Shown here: positions 21,820 through 33,000 of the stretch, one piece after another
How positions within the stretch are numbered: the first letter of the stretch is position 1
How the letters are laid out: every line of letters starts with the position of its first letter
Assembly: GCA_010909165.1 (NCBI GenBank)
Contig: MU008177.1
Location: 186,001 to 250,000 of the forward strand
Source: Anthoceros angustus
Lineage: Eukaryota > Streptophyta > Anthocerotopsida > Anthocerotales > Anthocerotaceae
DNA: 64,000 nucleotides
Direction of reading: 5' to 3'
Translations under genes and position numbers: made by a program
The notes under the pieces: generated by a model
Databases searched by the model: none
What the model was told of the DNA's origin: nothing
Seen by the model: only the letters and a program-made list of their open reading frames with translations

Positions 21820-22040
21820 TTACTGCGATGGCCACACAAATGGACCATCGATGGAGTGCACCATACCGGAAACCTTCTCGGTATTCACAAGGTCAAATCC
21901 GGTGTACGACTTCCGCAGCGATGGCCTTGTCCCTCCTGGCCGACACTTGTACCATCGAATCTTCAACAGAATTGGATTATACTCCTCAAAGAACTGCATC
22001 CGCAGTATTTGCTCTATGTGGCCGTAGAAGAGGCGCTCCT
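21820..22040 (-). pseudogene. DUF4216 domain of CACTA transposase
   Basis: The minus strand reads 'RLFYGHIEQILRMQFFEEYN', then 'LLKIRWYKC', 'GFDLVNTEKVS' and 'IDGPFVWPSQ'. This matches the DUF4216 pattern of FYG.I..I..L.Y, the FKC.W segment, a G[FY].LVN..R stretch and PF..ASQ. The domain normally lies at the C-terminus of plant CACTA TNP2 proteins. Here it follows DUF4218-like sequence in the right order. A downstream hydrophilic tail is not recognisable. Confidence 0.8.
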
Positions 22041-22439
22041 CTTCAGGCTCCCCGGCAGCCCCTGTCCCACCCATGATAAACTTTGCACACACTACACTAT
22101 CTTTTGTCCGCTTGTCCGCCTCACTGCTCGAGGTGCCTTTGTTCCACATGTGACTATGTGCGATTGCACGCGGGCCATCCATTATAGCCCTCACTTCGTG
22201 GGTCATAGCAGGATGCCCCTCCCAAGCGCTCACCGCCCTTCTTACATGCACCCACCTCTTGAAACTTCGTCGTTCCTCATGTGCACCGTACATCCTCACC
22301 TCGTCTTAAATACATGTCCAAAAGCTGCATCACCTTCGTGTGATCGGCACATAAGTATGGGCTGGCGCACCTCAGCGGCATCCATTGTATGACGGCCGAC
22401 ACCCAGACTTTTCTCCCACACGGTCCTCGGGACTCCATG

Positions 22440-22600
22440 ATCCACCACGTGACCATAGTAACGCGGAGGAATGACATGCCGAAATGCATACTCTCCTCTC
22501 TCATATACGGCTATCTTTGGACTCTGGTTTGGCGCCGTCACTTCTGGATCCTAAGTATCTCTCCACCGGGTACATCCACAGTGTGTGCCAATGCAATCCT
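22440..22600 (-). pseudogene. DUF4218-like fragment of CACTA transposase
   Basis: The minus strand at 22,588-22,549 encodes 'LWMYPVERYLG', the signature segment of DUF4218 (WMYPFERY). Frames break immediately afterwards, but Pro-Glu and 'YERGEYAFRHV' segments follow as expected. It lies between TNP2 and DUF4216, which is the normal order. Confidence 0.7.
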
Positions 22601-22979
22601 CGTCCACTAAATGTATTATGAGGTGGGTTGATATATCAAAGACCTTTGGAGGAATTGCTTTTCCGAGCACATCACCATGACCTCTTCTCGTTGTGCTTGA
22701 ATTTCATGGCGGTATTGTCCGGCAAATCCATCTGTCTGATCGACCCAATTTTCACAACCGCCTTGTACACCTCGGGTCTATGCACCCCGAAGGACGATGG
22801 GAAGATGATTTCCGGCATGATGTGCGATCATGGCACTTCAAGCCCACTTTGCCCCCTCTAATTTCGCTCCTATGTTAGACCCATAGCACGTGGGCGCTTT
22901 ATGCGTTTAATTCTCTCTATGACTTGGCGGAGGTCGTCTTTCGCCAAAGCGTAAGGCGCCTCGGGCAATGGCGATCCTC

Positions 22980-24420
22980 TCCTACCGCCACAACCACCTT
23001 TTCCCTCCATTGGCTTCCATGTCCATCCTTGATGCTAGGTCGTCTCGCTCTCCCGTCAAAGTGTGCCATATGGCCTCTGCATTGTTCTTTTCCACGTGCA
23101 TGACATCCTTTGGCGCCATCACAAGAAGGTGGCGCCAATATGGGAGCACCCTAAACAGAGAAGACATCACGCGTTCCAAAATTTCCTCATTGCGGATCTC
23201 GGTGGCGCACCTTCTCTGCGTACCATATCATCACCACATCATCAAGCGTTGGTGGCACGGGTGGGGGGAGTTCCGCCGTCCATCGTGCCTCCATGTCTTC
23301 CCGTCCGCTATCGCCGGGCAACCACCTCTGCCAACATAAACTGCTTTTTAATTGATGAGAATAGCGGAATCCAGTCCGAATCCACACACGCCCGGGTCCC
23401 TTTCACTTGCAATCCGATCGGTGCCCAACCACAGGTAGTCGGCAATGACGTTCGGCCCCGCACCTAAAATGCCTCCTAGGATCGTTCACGGTATTGAAAA
23501 GTCTTCCATGTCCACCCCTCTCACAACTCTTCCGGTTCTTCTACCGGGCGCCATATAAACATCAAAATTTTTACCATGCCCGGTCTGGTACAATGAGAGG
23601 CATGATGACATGGGCGTCCTTTGTGCAAGCCGAGGCATGTTGTGAGCGAATAGCATAAGCGGCCATATGGACGTGTTGACACTGTGACCAAAGGGGTTGA
23701 AGCCGTCGTGCATAATGCCAACCTCAAGTTGCGAGGTTCATCCCGAACCCTTCAAGCGCATCAAATACTCTCCATGTTGGGGTGTCGCCATCATGGACAT
23801 GTCCCCATTCTCGCTTTGCCTCCCGACGTACCAAGTCATCATCATGCTATTTAGGCATTCGAACATGCGTTTCAATCGCGTCTTAGAGGAAATGCCGGAC
23901 CTTGCGAGAACGACATCTCGCTCATCAAACCCTTCCTTGTACGCGCGTGCCACTGCGAGGGCAATGGGCTGCCGCGTACTCACCCCCGAATAGAATACAA
24001 TCTTTTCACAAGCATGGATTTTCACGTATCTTGGCCCAAACATGTGCAACACTTTGCCTCGTACATGTCCTTGACTTGTTCGGCGGCAAAATATCCACAC
24101 TTAAGAGCTTTAAAAGTGCCGTCACGCGTCACGATGTCATACATCGTTTGCCACGGCAACAACGGTGTTGCGCTTAGCCCTTTCTTTCGATTGGACTTCC
24201 TCTTCAATGTGGTATAACGTTTCGCCGCGGCTCGACAAGCGGCGCCTGGACTCCATCCGCGCCCATCGCAACATCCGTGGCTTCCGACCACGTGTACGCC
24301 GGGCATATCATCACCTCCGAACCCTCATCCATACTTTCGTCGTCGGAACTACTAGTGTGGTCGGTAGGATGGCCACCGCTCGTTCCTGTCGGATCGAGCC
24401 GTATCCGAATCAATGGGGTG
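22980..24420 (-). pseudogene. CACTA TNP2-type transposase (Transposase_21), copy 1
   Basis: Read on the minus strand, an acidic linker ('TSSSDDESMDEGSE', ~24,340) is followed by these TNP2 landmarks. 'GPRYVKIHACEKIVFYSG' lies at ~24,040-23,985. 'LKRMFECLNSMMMTWYVGRQ' lies at ~23,870-23,810. 'DGFNPFGHSV' lies at ~23,708. 'DVYMAPGRR' lies at ~23,565. 'DVMHVEKNNAEAIWHTLTGE' lies at ~23,110-23,045. The Asp-Gly-Phe-Asn-Pro-Phe-Gly and MH(I/V)EKN motifs are hallmark TNP2 segments near the catalytic core. Several frameshifts interrupt it. TNP2 cuts and joins the element ends, so this copy could not act as written. Confidence 0.85.
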
Positions 24421-24639
24421 CGGGCGTCAAGGCACGCGCTCTTCTATGCCGCTCGTGTCGCCGACGCAAAAGCCACCTTAAAGCTAGAATTGGAGTGCAT
24501 TTGCTGGCCATTGATGCGAGAGAACTCACGGCCACGCGGGTGCACAGGCGGTGGCGCAGATGAATTCTTGAAATGTGTGCGAATACGAGCTGCGAGCTCG
24601 CGACCTGATGGCGGCGGGGACAATACATGTACACCGTGA

Positions 24640-25010
24640 CCGCATTTCGTGGCATCCTCCCGTCGTGATCGGTAGGCACGGCAACACCTGACAAAGGTGG
24701 TACATCCGTTATCCGAACGCCCGTCCCCGGTGTGCAATCATGACTTCATGACCCATAAACACGACGACGTAGGACACAGGCGTGCTTGCGAAACCATGGA
24801 CGGAAGCACAAACGCGTCACACCGCATCGCATTTCGTGGCATCCTCCCTGTGGTCGTGATCCGTAGGCACGGCAACCACGACAGCAAAGGTGGTACATCC
24901 GTTATCCGAACGCCCGTCCCCACGGTGCAATCATGACTTCATGACCCATAAACACGAACACGTAGGACTGGAACGTGCTTGCGAAACCATGGACGGAAGC
25001 ACAAACGCCA
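24640..25010. repeat. Tandem duplication, unit about 185 bp, in the CACTA element
   Basis: A segment with 'ggtggtacatccgttatccg', 'tcatgacttcatgacccata' and 'accatggacggaagcacaaa' occurs twice in succession here and once more at about 26,585-26,720. It is likely non-coding sequence 5' of the transposase, amplified with the TNP2 duplication. Confidence 0.75.
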
Positions 25011-25269
25011 CCGCATGGAGATCCGCCGTCCGTGATGACCCACCGGCGGGTAAGTCGACCGACGATCGGGGCAAAGCGGCTACGCCGGCGATGCGCATCG
25101 ACGGCATCGGGGGCGACAAGAACCTCGCGCCTCGGACGCAGCAGCGAATTTGCGCAGAGCCACCACCGTCTTCCAATCCCAACTCGGGGGACGGAGTTCC
25201 CGTCCATCGTATCACCATGTCTTCCCACCGTCCGCTATCTCCGGGCAACCACCTCTGCCAACATAAACT

Positions 25270-26330
25270 AATTGATGAGAATAGCGGAATCCAGTCCAGA
25301 ATCCACACACGCCGGGTCCCTTTCACTTGCAATCCAGTGGTGCCCAACGGTAGTCGGCAATGACGTTCAGCCCGCCCCTAAAATGCCTCCTAGGATCGTT
25401 CACGGTGAAAAGTCTTCCATGTCCACCCCTCTCACAACTCTTCCGGTTCTTCTACCGCCATATAAACATCAAAATTTTTACCAATGCCCGGTCTGGTACA
25501 ATGAGAGGCATGATGACATGGGCCCTTTGTGCAAGCCGAGGAGGCATGTTGTGAACGAATAGCATAACGGCCATATGGACGTGTTGACACTGTGACCAAA
25601 GGGGTTGAAGCCGTCATGCATAATGCCAACCTCAAGTTGCGAGGTTCATCCCGAACCCTTCAAGCGCATCAAATACTCTCCATGTTGGGGTGTCTCGCCA
25701 TCATGGACATGTCCCCATTCTCGCTTTGCCTCCCGGCCAAGTCATCATCTGCTATTTAGGCATTCGAACATGCGTTTCAATCGCGTCTTAGAGGAAATGC
25801 CGAGGACCTGCGGGAACAGATCTCGCTCATCAAACCCTTCCTTGTACCGGCGTGAATCGAGGGCAATGGACGCTGCCCGTACTCACCGAATAGAATACAA
25901 TCTTTTCACAAGCATGGATTTTCACGTATCTTGGCCCAAACATGTGCAACATCGACTTTGCCTCGTACATGTCCTTGACTTGTTCGAACGCAAAATATCC
26001 ACACTTAAGAGCTTTAAAAGTGCCACAGCCGACGCCACGATGTCATACATCGCCACAAGACAACACAATGTTGCGCTTAGCCGCTTTCTTCGATTGGACT
26101 TCCTCTTCAATGTGGTATAACGGCGCCACCGCAAGCACGCTCGACTCCATCCCCGCGCCCATCGCAACATCCGTGGCTTCCAAAGAACTCGCCCACCGCA
26201 TATCATCACCTCGAACCCTCATCCATACTTTCGTCGGAACTACTAGTGTGGTCGGATGGCCACCGCCGTTCCTGACCCATCTCGAGCCCGTATCCGAATC
26301 CGTCTGGTGCGGAGACGCCAAGACGGCCGC
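25270..26330 (-). pseudogene. CACTA TNP2-type transposase, copy 2 (partial)
   Basis: Duplicate of 23,345-24,420 at an offset of about 1,920 bases. It has the same landmarks in the same order on the minus strand (the 'KNFDVYM' segment at ~25,470 and the acidic 'SSSDESMDEGS' linker at ~26,230). The downstream 'MHVEKN' part is not duplicated. Compared with copy 1, the first ~430 bases show roughly twice as many short indels as substitutions. Confidence 0.75.
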
Positions 26331-27209
26331 GCTCTTCTATGCCGCTCGTGTCGCCGACCGCAAAAGCCACCTTAAAGCTAGAATTGGAGTGCATTTGCTG
26401 GCCATTGATGCGAGAGAACTCACGGCCACCGCGGTGCACAGGCGGTGGCGCAGACAGGAATTCTTGAAATGTGCTTGAATACGAGCTGCGAGCTCACTGG
26501 CGGTGGGACAATACATGTACACCGACCGCATTTCGTGGCATCCTCCCTGTGGTCGTGATCGTAGGCACGGCAACCACGGCAAAAAGGTGGTACATCCGTT
26601 ATCCGAACGCCCGTCCCCACGGTGTGCAATCATGACTTCATGACCCATAAACACGACGACACGTAGGACTGGAACGCGTTTAAAACCATGGACGGAAGCA
26701 CAAACGCCACTTATGGAGATCCGCCGTCGTGATGACCCATCGGCGGGTAAGTCGACCGACGATCGAAAAGCAGACGGCGATGACGATGCAGACTGACAAG
26801 AACCTCGCGCCTCGGACATGAGCAATGAATTTGCGAACCGAGGAGCCACCACCGTCTTCCAATCCCAACTCGGGCGACGAGAGCACGGTTGGCGAGCACG
26901 CCGGATGCACGCAATGTTCGCGGCAGTGCATGCTGGCGGCGGTGGAAGCTGCCGGGCGTTATGTCAAGCGTGGTAGCCGACTCTTTGACGGGCCCGGAGA
27001 TTGGGCGTAGTGTAGGGTGACACCGCAATGGAAAGGGAGGATGTGCTACCGGCTAGCTTGGTGGTCGGCACCAGCGGTCGGGATGGTTGACACGTATCGG
27101 TCATTGCATTTGGGGATGCGTGTTTTGATTTAAAGTTGATTACACACAATCCGAAGTTCGACAACGGCCTTGATCGTCCTAAGCTTGCAAGCAAATGCGA
27201 ACAAAGCGT

Positions 27210-30200
27210 TCGAGGAGGCGCCTTCCCCTTGGTGTAAACAACCTCCTTCATGTCCACTTCCGTCTGACAGGAATAGTGTTGAGCTCATTGTCTCAAAGTC
27301 TCTCTGACTCCCATGTTGCGTCGCCATTCACGTGAAAGGGCACCCGTGCCAGAGTCGTTCCATCTTTGTCTCGTCCAACGCATCCCAATTCCATTCTGTG
27401 AAGTGTGTAGCTTGAGCCCACGGTGGCGCGCGGTGAAGCCCCACATCGGCGGTTGTTCTATCCAAGCAGGCGACTCAATTTCTGCAACCTCCTCCTTGGA
27501 TCGTGGCCTCTGCAGAAATTGTAGCTCGAATGCGGTTCGCCTCTTCTTCCCATGGAGGAAATGTGGCTTGGGCCTGGCACTCCGTCGGCGCCCGGATGCG
27601 TCGCCGCCCGCGGCGATTGCTCCTCCACTTTCCTCTTGCCCTTCGCATCACCCGGGGCGGATCGGTCCCTACGGGAGGGTGGCGTGTACATCGCCTTACC
27701 CTTCTCTCTCAATCTCCCTCGCCTTCAACTTCCGAGGCTTGCGAGCCAATCCTTGCCAATTCTCTCCATCGAGGTATGCAATGGACCGGAATCTAGAGAA
27801 TGCCTTGTGCATCTAGGAGGAGAAGGCAAAGAGCTATAGCACCAATCACCATACTTTGTTTATTACGCGTGACTCGGAAGGGGCGTGCAAGCGGTGACTT
27901 GTCATGTCCGGTCAACGGTATGAGCGGGCACCAAACCATACCCATCCATTCCGCCAAGCGGGGCAGTCATCGAGTTTTATTGGGTGACATGAGAAGTACA
28001 CGTAGTGATCAAAGAAGAAGGACTTTCCCATCCCCGTTTAATTACGGTAATCATATACCCCACATTGTGAGGTATAAACCGTCCCTAGTCACACGGCTGC
28101 CGTGATCCGAGACGGCAAGAGCCAAGGGCGGCGGCACTCCATACCGGTCCTTGATGGCCGACAAGAGGAGAGCAACCTCCGTCCATCATCCTTGATGGCC
28201 ATCATTGTGAGGCTGCGGCCCTCGTCCTTGATGGGCATCGTCGGTTTCGACCAGCAACAACGATGTGCAAACACTTGCAATGATCCACAAAGCGGGCAGG
28301 TGAGCGGAATGTTGCGGGTTCTCAAATGCGGATTCCACAACACCTTCACTGCAGCATGAACTTGCGGGTTGGAGAAAAGGGCCAAACAAAAGTGTTCACA
28401 TGCGGCGCCTCCCGAGCACCAATCCATACCGTGCGGTCACGAACACCATGCCCGCACCGGTAGAAGGGACCACCTCGCTAGAGAAGGAACCACCTCGCCA
28501 CGGCAAGGCGTGAGGATAGCAAGAGGAGCTCGCCGTGAAGGCGGGGACACGCGCCCAACATTCCCATATGATCCTTGATGGCCATCGGCGGTATTTCCAG
28601 TTAGGCGGTGAAGATGGAGACATGCACACACGCCTCGTCTGCGAGCTACCGGTGGATACCCCACGGTGGTTTCGACGGAAGCTCGTTGCGGCATACTTGC
28701 ACATGTCCGTCATAGGCAAGGTAGAGCGACGGGAGGCGCCTTCCCCTTGGTGTAAACAACCTCCTTCATGTCCACTGCCTACGGCAAGGAATAGTGTTGA
28801 GCTCATTGTCTCAAAGTCTCAGACTCCCATGTTGCGTCGCCATTCTGTGAAAGGGCATCAACCCGTCGCAGAGTGCTCCATGCCGTCTCGCCCAACGCAT
28901 CCCAATTCCATTCTGAAGTGTAGCACCCACGCCGCCGGACGTGAAGCCCCACATCGGCGGTTGTTCTATCCGAACAGCGACTCACTGCAGAACCTCCTCC
29001 TTGGATCGTGGCCTCGCAGAAATTGTAGCTCGAATGCGGTTCGCCTTCTTCCCATGGAGGAAATGTGGCTTGACCGGCTGGCACTCCGTCGAGCGCCCGG
29101 ATGCGTCGCCGCCACAGCGATTGCTCCTCCACTTTCCTCGCATCACCCGGGGCCGGATCGGTCCCTACGGGAGGGTGGCGTGTACATCCTTACCCTTCTC
29201 TCTCAATCTCCTCTCGCCTTCAACTTCCGAGGCTTGCGAGCGACCAATCCTTGCCAATTCCATCGAGGTATGCAATGGACCGGAATCTAGAGAATGCCTT
29301 GTGCATCTAGGAGGGAGAAGGCAAAGAGCTATAGCACCAATCACCATACTTTGTTTATTACGCGTGACTCGGAAGGGGCGTGCGCAAGCGGTGACTTGTC
29401 ATGTCCGGTCAACGGTATGAACGGGCACCAAACCATACCCATCCATTCCGCCAAGGCAGAGTCATCGAGTTTTATTGGGTGACGATGAGAAGTACACGTA
29501 GTGATCAAAGAAGAAGGACTTTCCCATCCCGTTTAATTACGGTAATCATATACCCCACATTGTGAGGTATAAACCGTCCCTAGTCACGACGACCGCCGTG
29601 ATCCAGACGGCAAGAAGGCGGCGGCACTCCATACCAGGTCCTTGATGGCCGACAAGAGGAGAGCAACCTCCGTCCATCATCCTTGATGGCCATCGTCATT
29701 GACAGGAAGCAGCCTCGCCCTGATGGGCATCGTCGGTTCAAAGACGCAACAACGATGTGCAAACACTTCGCAATGATCCACAAATGAGTGGGTGAGGGAA
29801 TGTTGCGGGTTCGTCAAATGCGATTCCACAACACCTTCACACCGCATGAACTTGCGTTGGAGAAAAGGGCCAAACAAAAGTGTTCACATGCGGCGCCTCC
29901 CGAGCACCAATCCATACCGTGTGCGGTCACGAACACCATGCCCGCACTGTAGAAGGACCACCTCGCTAGAGAAGGAACCACCTCGGCAAGACGCCGTGAG
30001 GGATAGCAAGAGGAGACACGCCGTGAAGGCGGGGACACCGCGCCCAACATTCCCATATGATCCTTGATGGCCATCGATGATTTCCGGGCCAGCACCAAGA
30101 TGGAGACATGCACACACGCCTCGTCATGATGGATACCCCACGGTGGTTTCGACAAGCTCGTTGCGGCATACTTGCACATGTCCGTCATAGACGGCACAAG

Positions 30201-31440
30201 GTAGAGCGGCAGGAGGCGTGTTTCACTGGAAGACAAGCTCGCCCTCGGATGCGAAGATGACCAAAACAAAGGTAGTAGCGTGAAGCGAGGGCAAGGTGGT
30301 GACATTTAAAGCGGAACACGACCTTAGGCAGCCTCTTGTCCTCCGAGCCACATCGGGTTGCGGATGAGAGGATCTTGAATTTCACCGTTCCTTACATGTG
30401 AGAAAGGAGACATGGCGGTGGCATGGCGGTCATCGAGTTTTATTGGGTGACGATGAGAAGTACACGTAGTGATCAAAGAAGAAGGACTTTCCCATCCCGT
30501 TTAATTACGGTAATCATATACCCCGAGGTATAAACCGTCCCTAGTCACACGACGCCGTGATCCGAGGAGACGGCAAGAGCCAAGGGCGGCGGCACTCCAT
30601 ACCGGTCCTTGATGGCCGACAAGAGGAGAGCAACCTCCGTCCATCATCCTTGATGGCCATCGTCATTGACAGGCTGCAGCCCTCGTCCTTGATGGGCATC
30701 GTCGGTTTCCAGCAACAACGATGTGCAAACACTTCGCAATGATCCACAAGCAGGTGAGGAGCGGAATGTTGCGGGTTCGTCAAATGCGGATTCCACAACA
30801 CTTCACACCGCAGCATGAACTTGCGTTGGAGAAAAGGGCCAAACAAAAGTGTTCACATGCGGCGCCTCCCGAGCACCAATCCATACCGTGCGGTCACACA
30901 ACACCATGCCCGCACGGTAGAAGGACCACCTCGCTAGAGAAGGAACCACCTCGCCGAACGGCAAGGCGTGAGGGATAGCAAGAGGAGACAGCTCCACGCC
31001 GTGAAGGGCGGGGACACCGCGCCCCCAACATTCCCATATGATCCTTGATGGCCATCGACAGTATTTCCAGTTGGGCAGCTGAAGATGGAGACATGCACAC
31101 ACGCCTCGTGCTGCGAGCTACCAGTGGATACCCACGGTGGTTTCTGACGGAAGCTCGTTGCGGCATACTTGCACATGTCCGTCATAGACGGCACAAGGTA
31201 GAGCGACAGCAGGGAGGCGTGTTTCCGCTGGAAGACAAGCTCGCCCTCGGATGCGAAGATGACCAAAACAAAGGTAGTAGCGTGAAGCGAGGGGCAAGGT
31301 GGTGACATTTAAAGCGGAACACGACGACCTTAGGCAGCCTCTTGTCCTCCAGGCCACATCGGGTTGCGGATGAGAGGATCTTGAATTTCACCGTTCCTTA
31401 CATGTGAGAAAGGAGACATGGCGGTGGCATGGCGGCCGTC
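27210..31440. repeat. CACTA internal duplication family D (three copies)
   Basis: A unit of ~1.5 kb occurs at about 27.21-28.73 and 28.73-30.20 kb. A third partial copy lies at about 30.43-31.43 kb. Markers are 'catcgagttttattgggtga' (27,968, 29,464 and 30,430) and 'gtacacgtagtgatcaaaga'. AT-containing stretches are identical between copies, while GC-rich stretches differ by short indels. Neither strand shows a recognised protein domain. By position upstream of TNP2 on the minus strand it may be leader or first-gene sequence. Confidence 0.8.
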
Positions 31441-31449
31441 ATCGAGCGA

Positions 31450-33000
31450 TGACGGTTGGCGGTAAATTCATGGAGGCGGTGGCGCGGGGCAAAGCGAGCC
31501 GAACACGGTAGATGTCATGTCTCCCAAGGTCCGGATATCCTTTGCGGCAGTGCGGCGCGGTGGCGTCGAGCCGTCACTGGCGTCTGCCAAGGTGTGAATA
31601 CATGACACGTTACGCCATGTGACGCGTTTGATTGGTGGGTACTGGAGTCTCGAACGATGCACATCATTATATGGGAGAACGCGAATTGGCATATATGGCA
31701 AATTCACATACGGGTCCTTCATTCATGGCATAATGAATGGGGCATTTAGTTTGCTTGAATGGCTCTCACGTGCCACCTACCGTCCTTGCACAATGGTGTA
31801 GAAGAAGCAGATACCGAAACAGAGAACGGGCGCGTCCGTCAATGCACACGACCTTCAGACATGGCATGTTTTCTACCATGCCCTGGCTTTTCAAATATTA
31901 AAATGGCTTCACCACACCTTTCTTGGACAACGGTGGAGAAGACAAGTTTATGCGAGAGATAGGGAGCCATTGTCTTTGGTTCATGGCAGGTTGTACGAAG
32001 GCCATGACATTGTCATGGCCTTCAACATAGGGGACCATACATGGCATGCATGGAGGAATGGCAAGCCAAGGTTGCAGGTGGCATAGCACGCCACGAAGTC
32101 TCCCTCCTCTCTCCTCTTTCCTCCCTCCCCACCGCCGCGCCCCGCCGCACCACTCCCCACACCATGGCCACCGTCATACCGTCACAGGGCTCCACGGAAT
32201 GTGGTCGCGGACATCGTCGCATCGGGCTGGATCGGTAGGCAATGTGGTATGCGAACGGGCAAAGCATAAAAATAGCAAATTAACACATGCATGGTCCGTG
32301 GAGCATGGGGTTCTAATGGTCTTGCCCTTGAAATGGCATGCCACATCTGTGGGCATTACCCAGGCGAAATGGCATTGCGAACACTTGTCCACAAAGGGCA
32401 AATTCATCTGGCTCTCCAAATGGTCATCCGTAATGGCCAAAATTGACATGAGGCAAAGACATGGTCATGACGAATGAGGAACATTTGTCCTTGGGTCACG
32501 TGATCATGCATGATGGGAATGTATTGTCCTTGGACCACATAGCGGTAATGAACAATGGCAAATTAGTGTCCGTCGATCGAAAATGATCTTCCATAATGGA
32601 AACATTTGTCCTTGGCTTTCAAATGGTCATCCGAATGGCCAAAATTGACTGAGGCCAAGGCATGGTCATGACAAATGAGGAACATTTGTCCTTGGGTCAC
32701 GAAATGACCATACATACGGAATGTTTTGTCCTTGGACCACGAAATGCGCATGAGCAAAGGGAAATTATTTTCCTTGATGCGATATGGTAATCCATAATGG
32801 GCTAAATTTGTCCTTGGATGACGAAAATCGTATAAACGGGATGCCTATATATGCCAAACATGCATGGATGCCATATAATGGTGTGGTGGACAATCGCCGA
32901 AGTTGCGCAGTGTTTTAGGCATGTGAATGCCACATGTACACATATAGGTGGTGGCGCAAACTCCGAGTTTGTGCCCGGTGAAATCGGCATGCATGGCACA
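31450..33000. repeat. CACTA interior with diverged ~210-base repeats
   Basis: The phrase 'aaatggtcatccg.aatggccaaaattgac.tgag' and 'gaacatttgtccttgggtca' occurs at about 32,416-32,510 and again at about 32,625-32,710. Shorter echoes ('tttgtccttggatgacga', 'tgtccttggaccac') run to ~32,830. No coding frame is supported. Confidence 0.6.

Larger units (their letters stand above)
17670..22300. repeat. CACTA internal duplication family, pattern A-A-B-A-B
   Basis: Block A (~850 bases; markers 'cgccattcgagatcaagtgc' and 'aaaatcaactcctgttcgtg') occurs at about 17.67-18.54, 18.54-19.45 and 20.40-21.30 kb. Block B (~900 bases; markers 'aaaaagcttgtttgcaaagg' and 'acaaatggaccatcgatgga') occurs at about 19.49-20.39 and 21.34-22.25 kb. 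Block B contains the DUF4216 coding part. Copies are separated mostly by 1-15 base insertions and deletions rather than substitutions. Confidence 0.85.
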
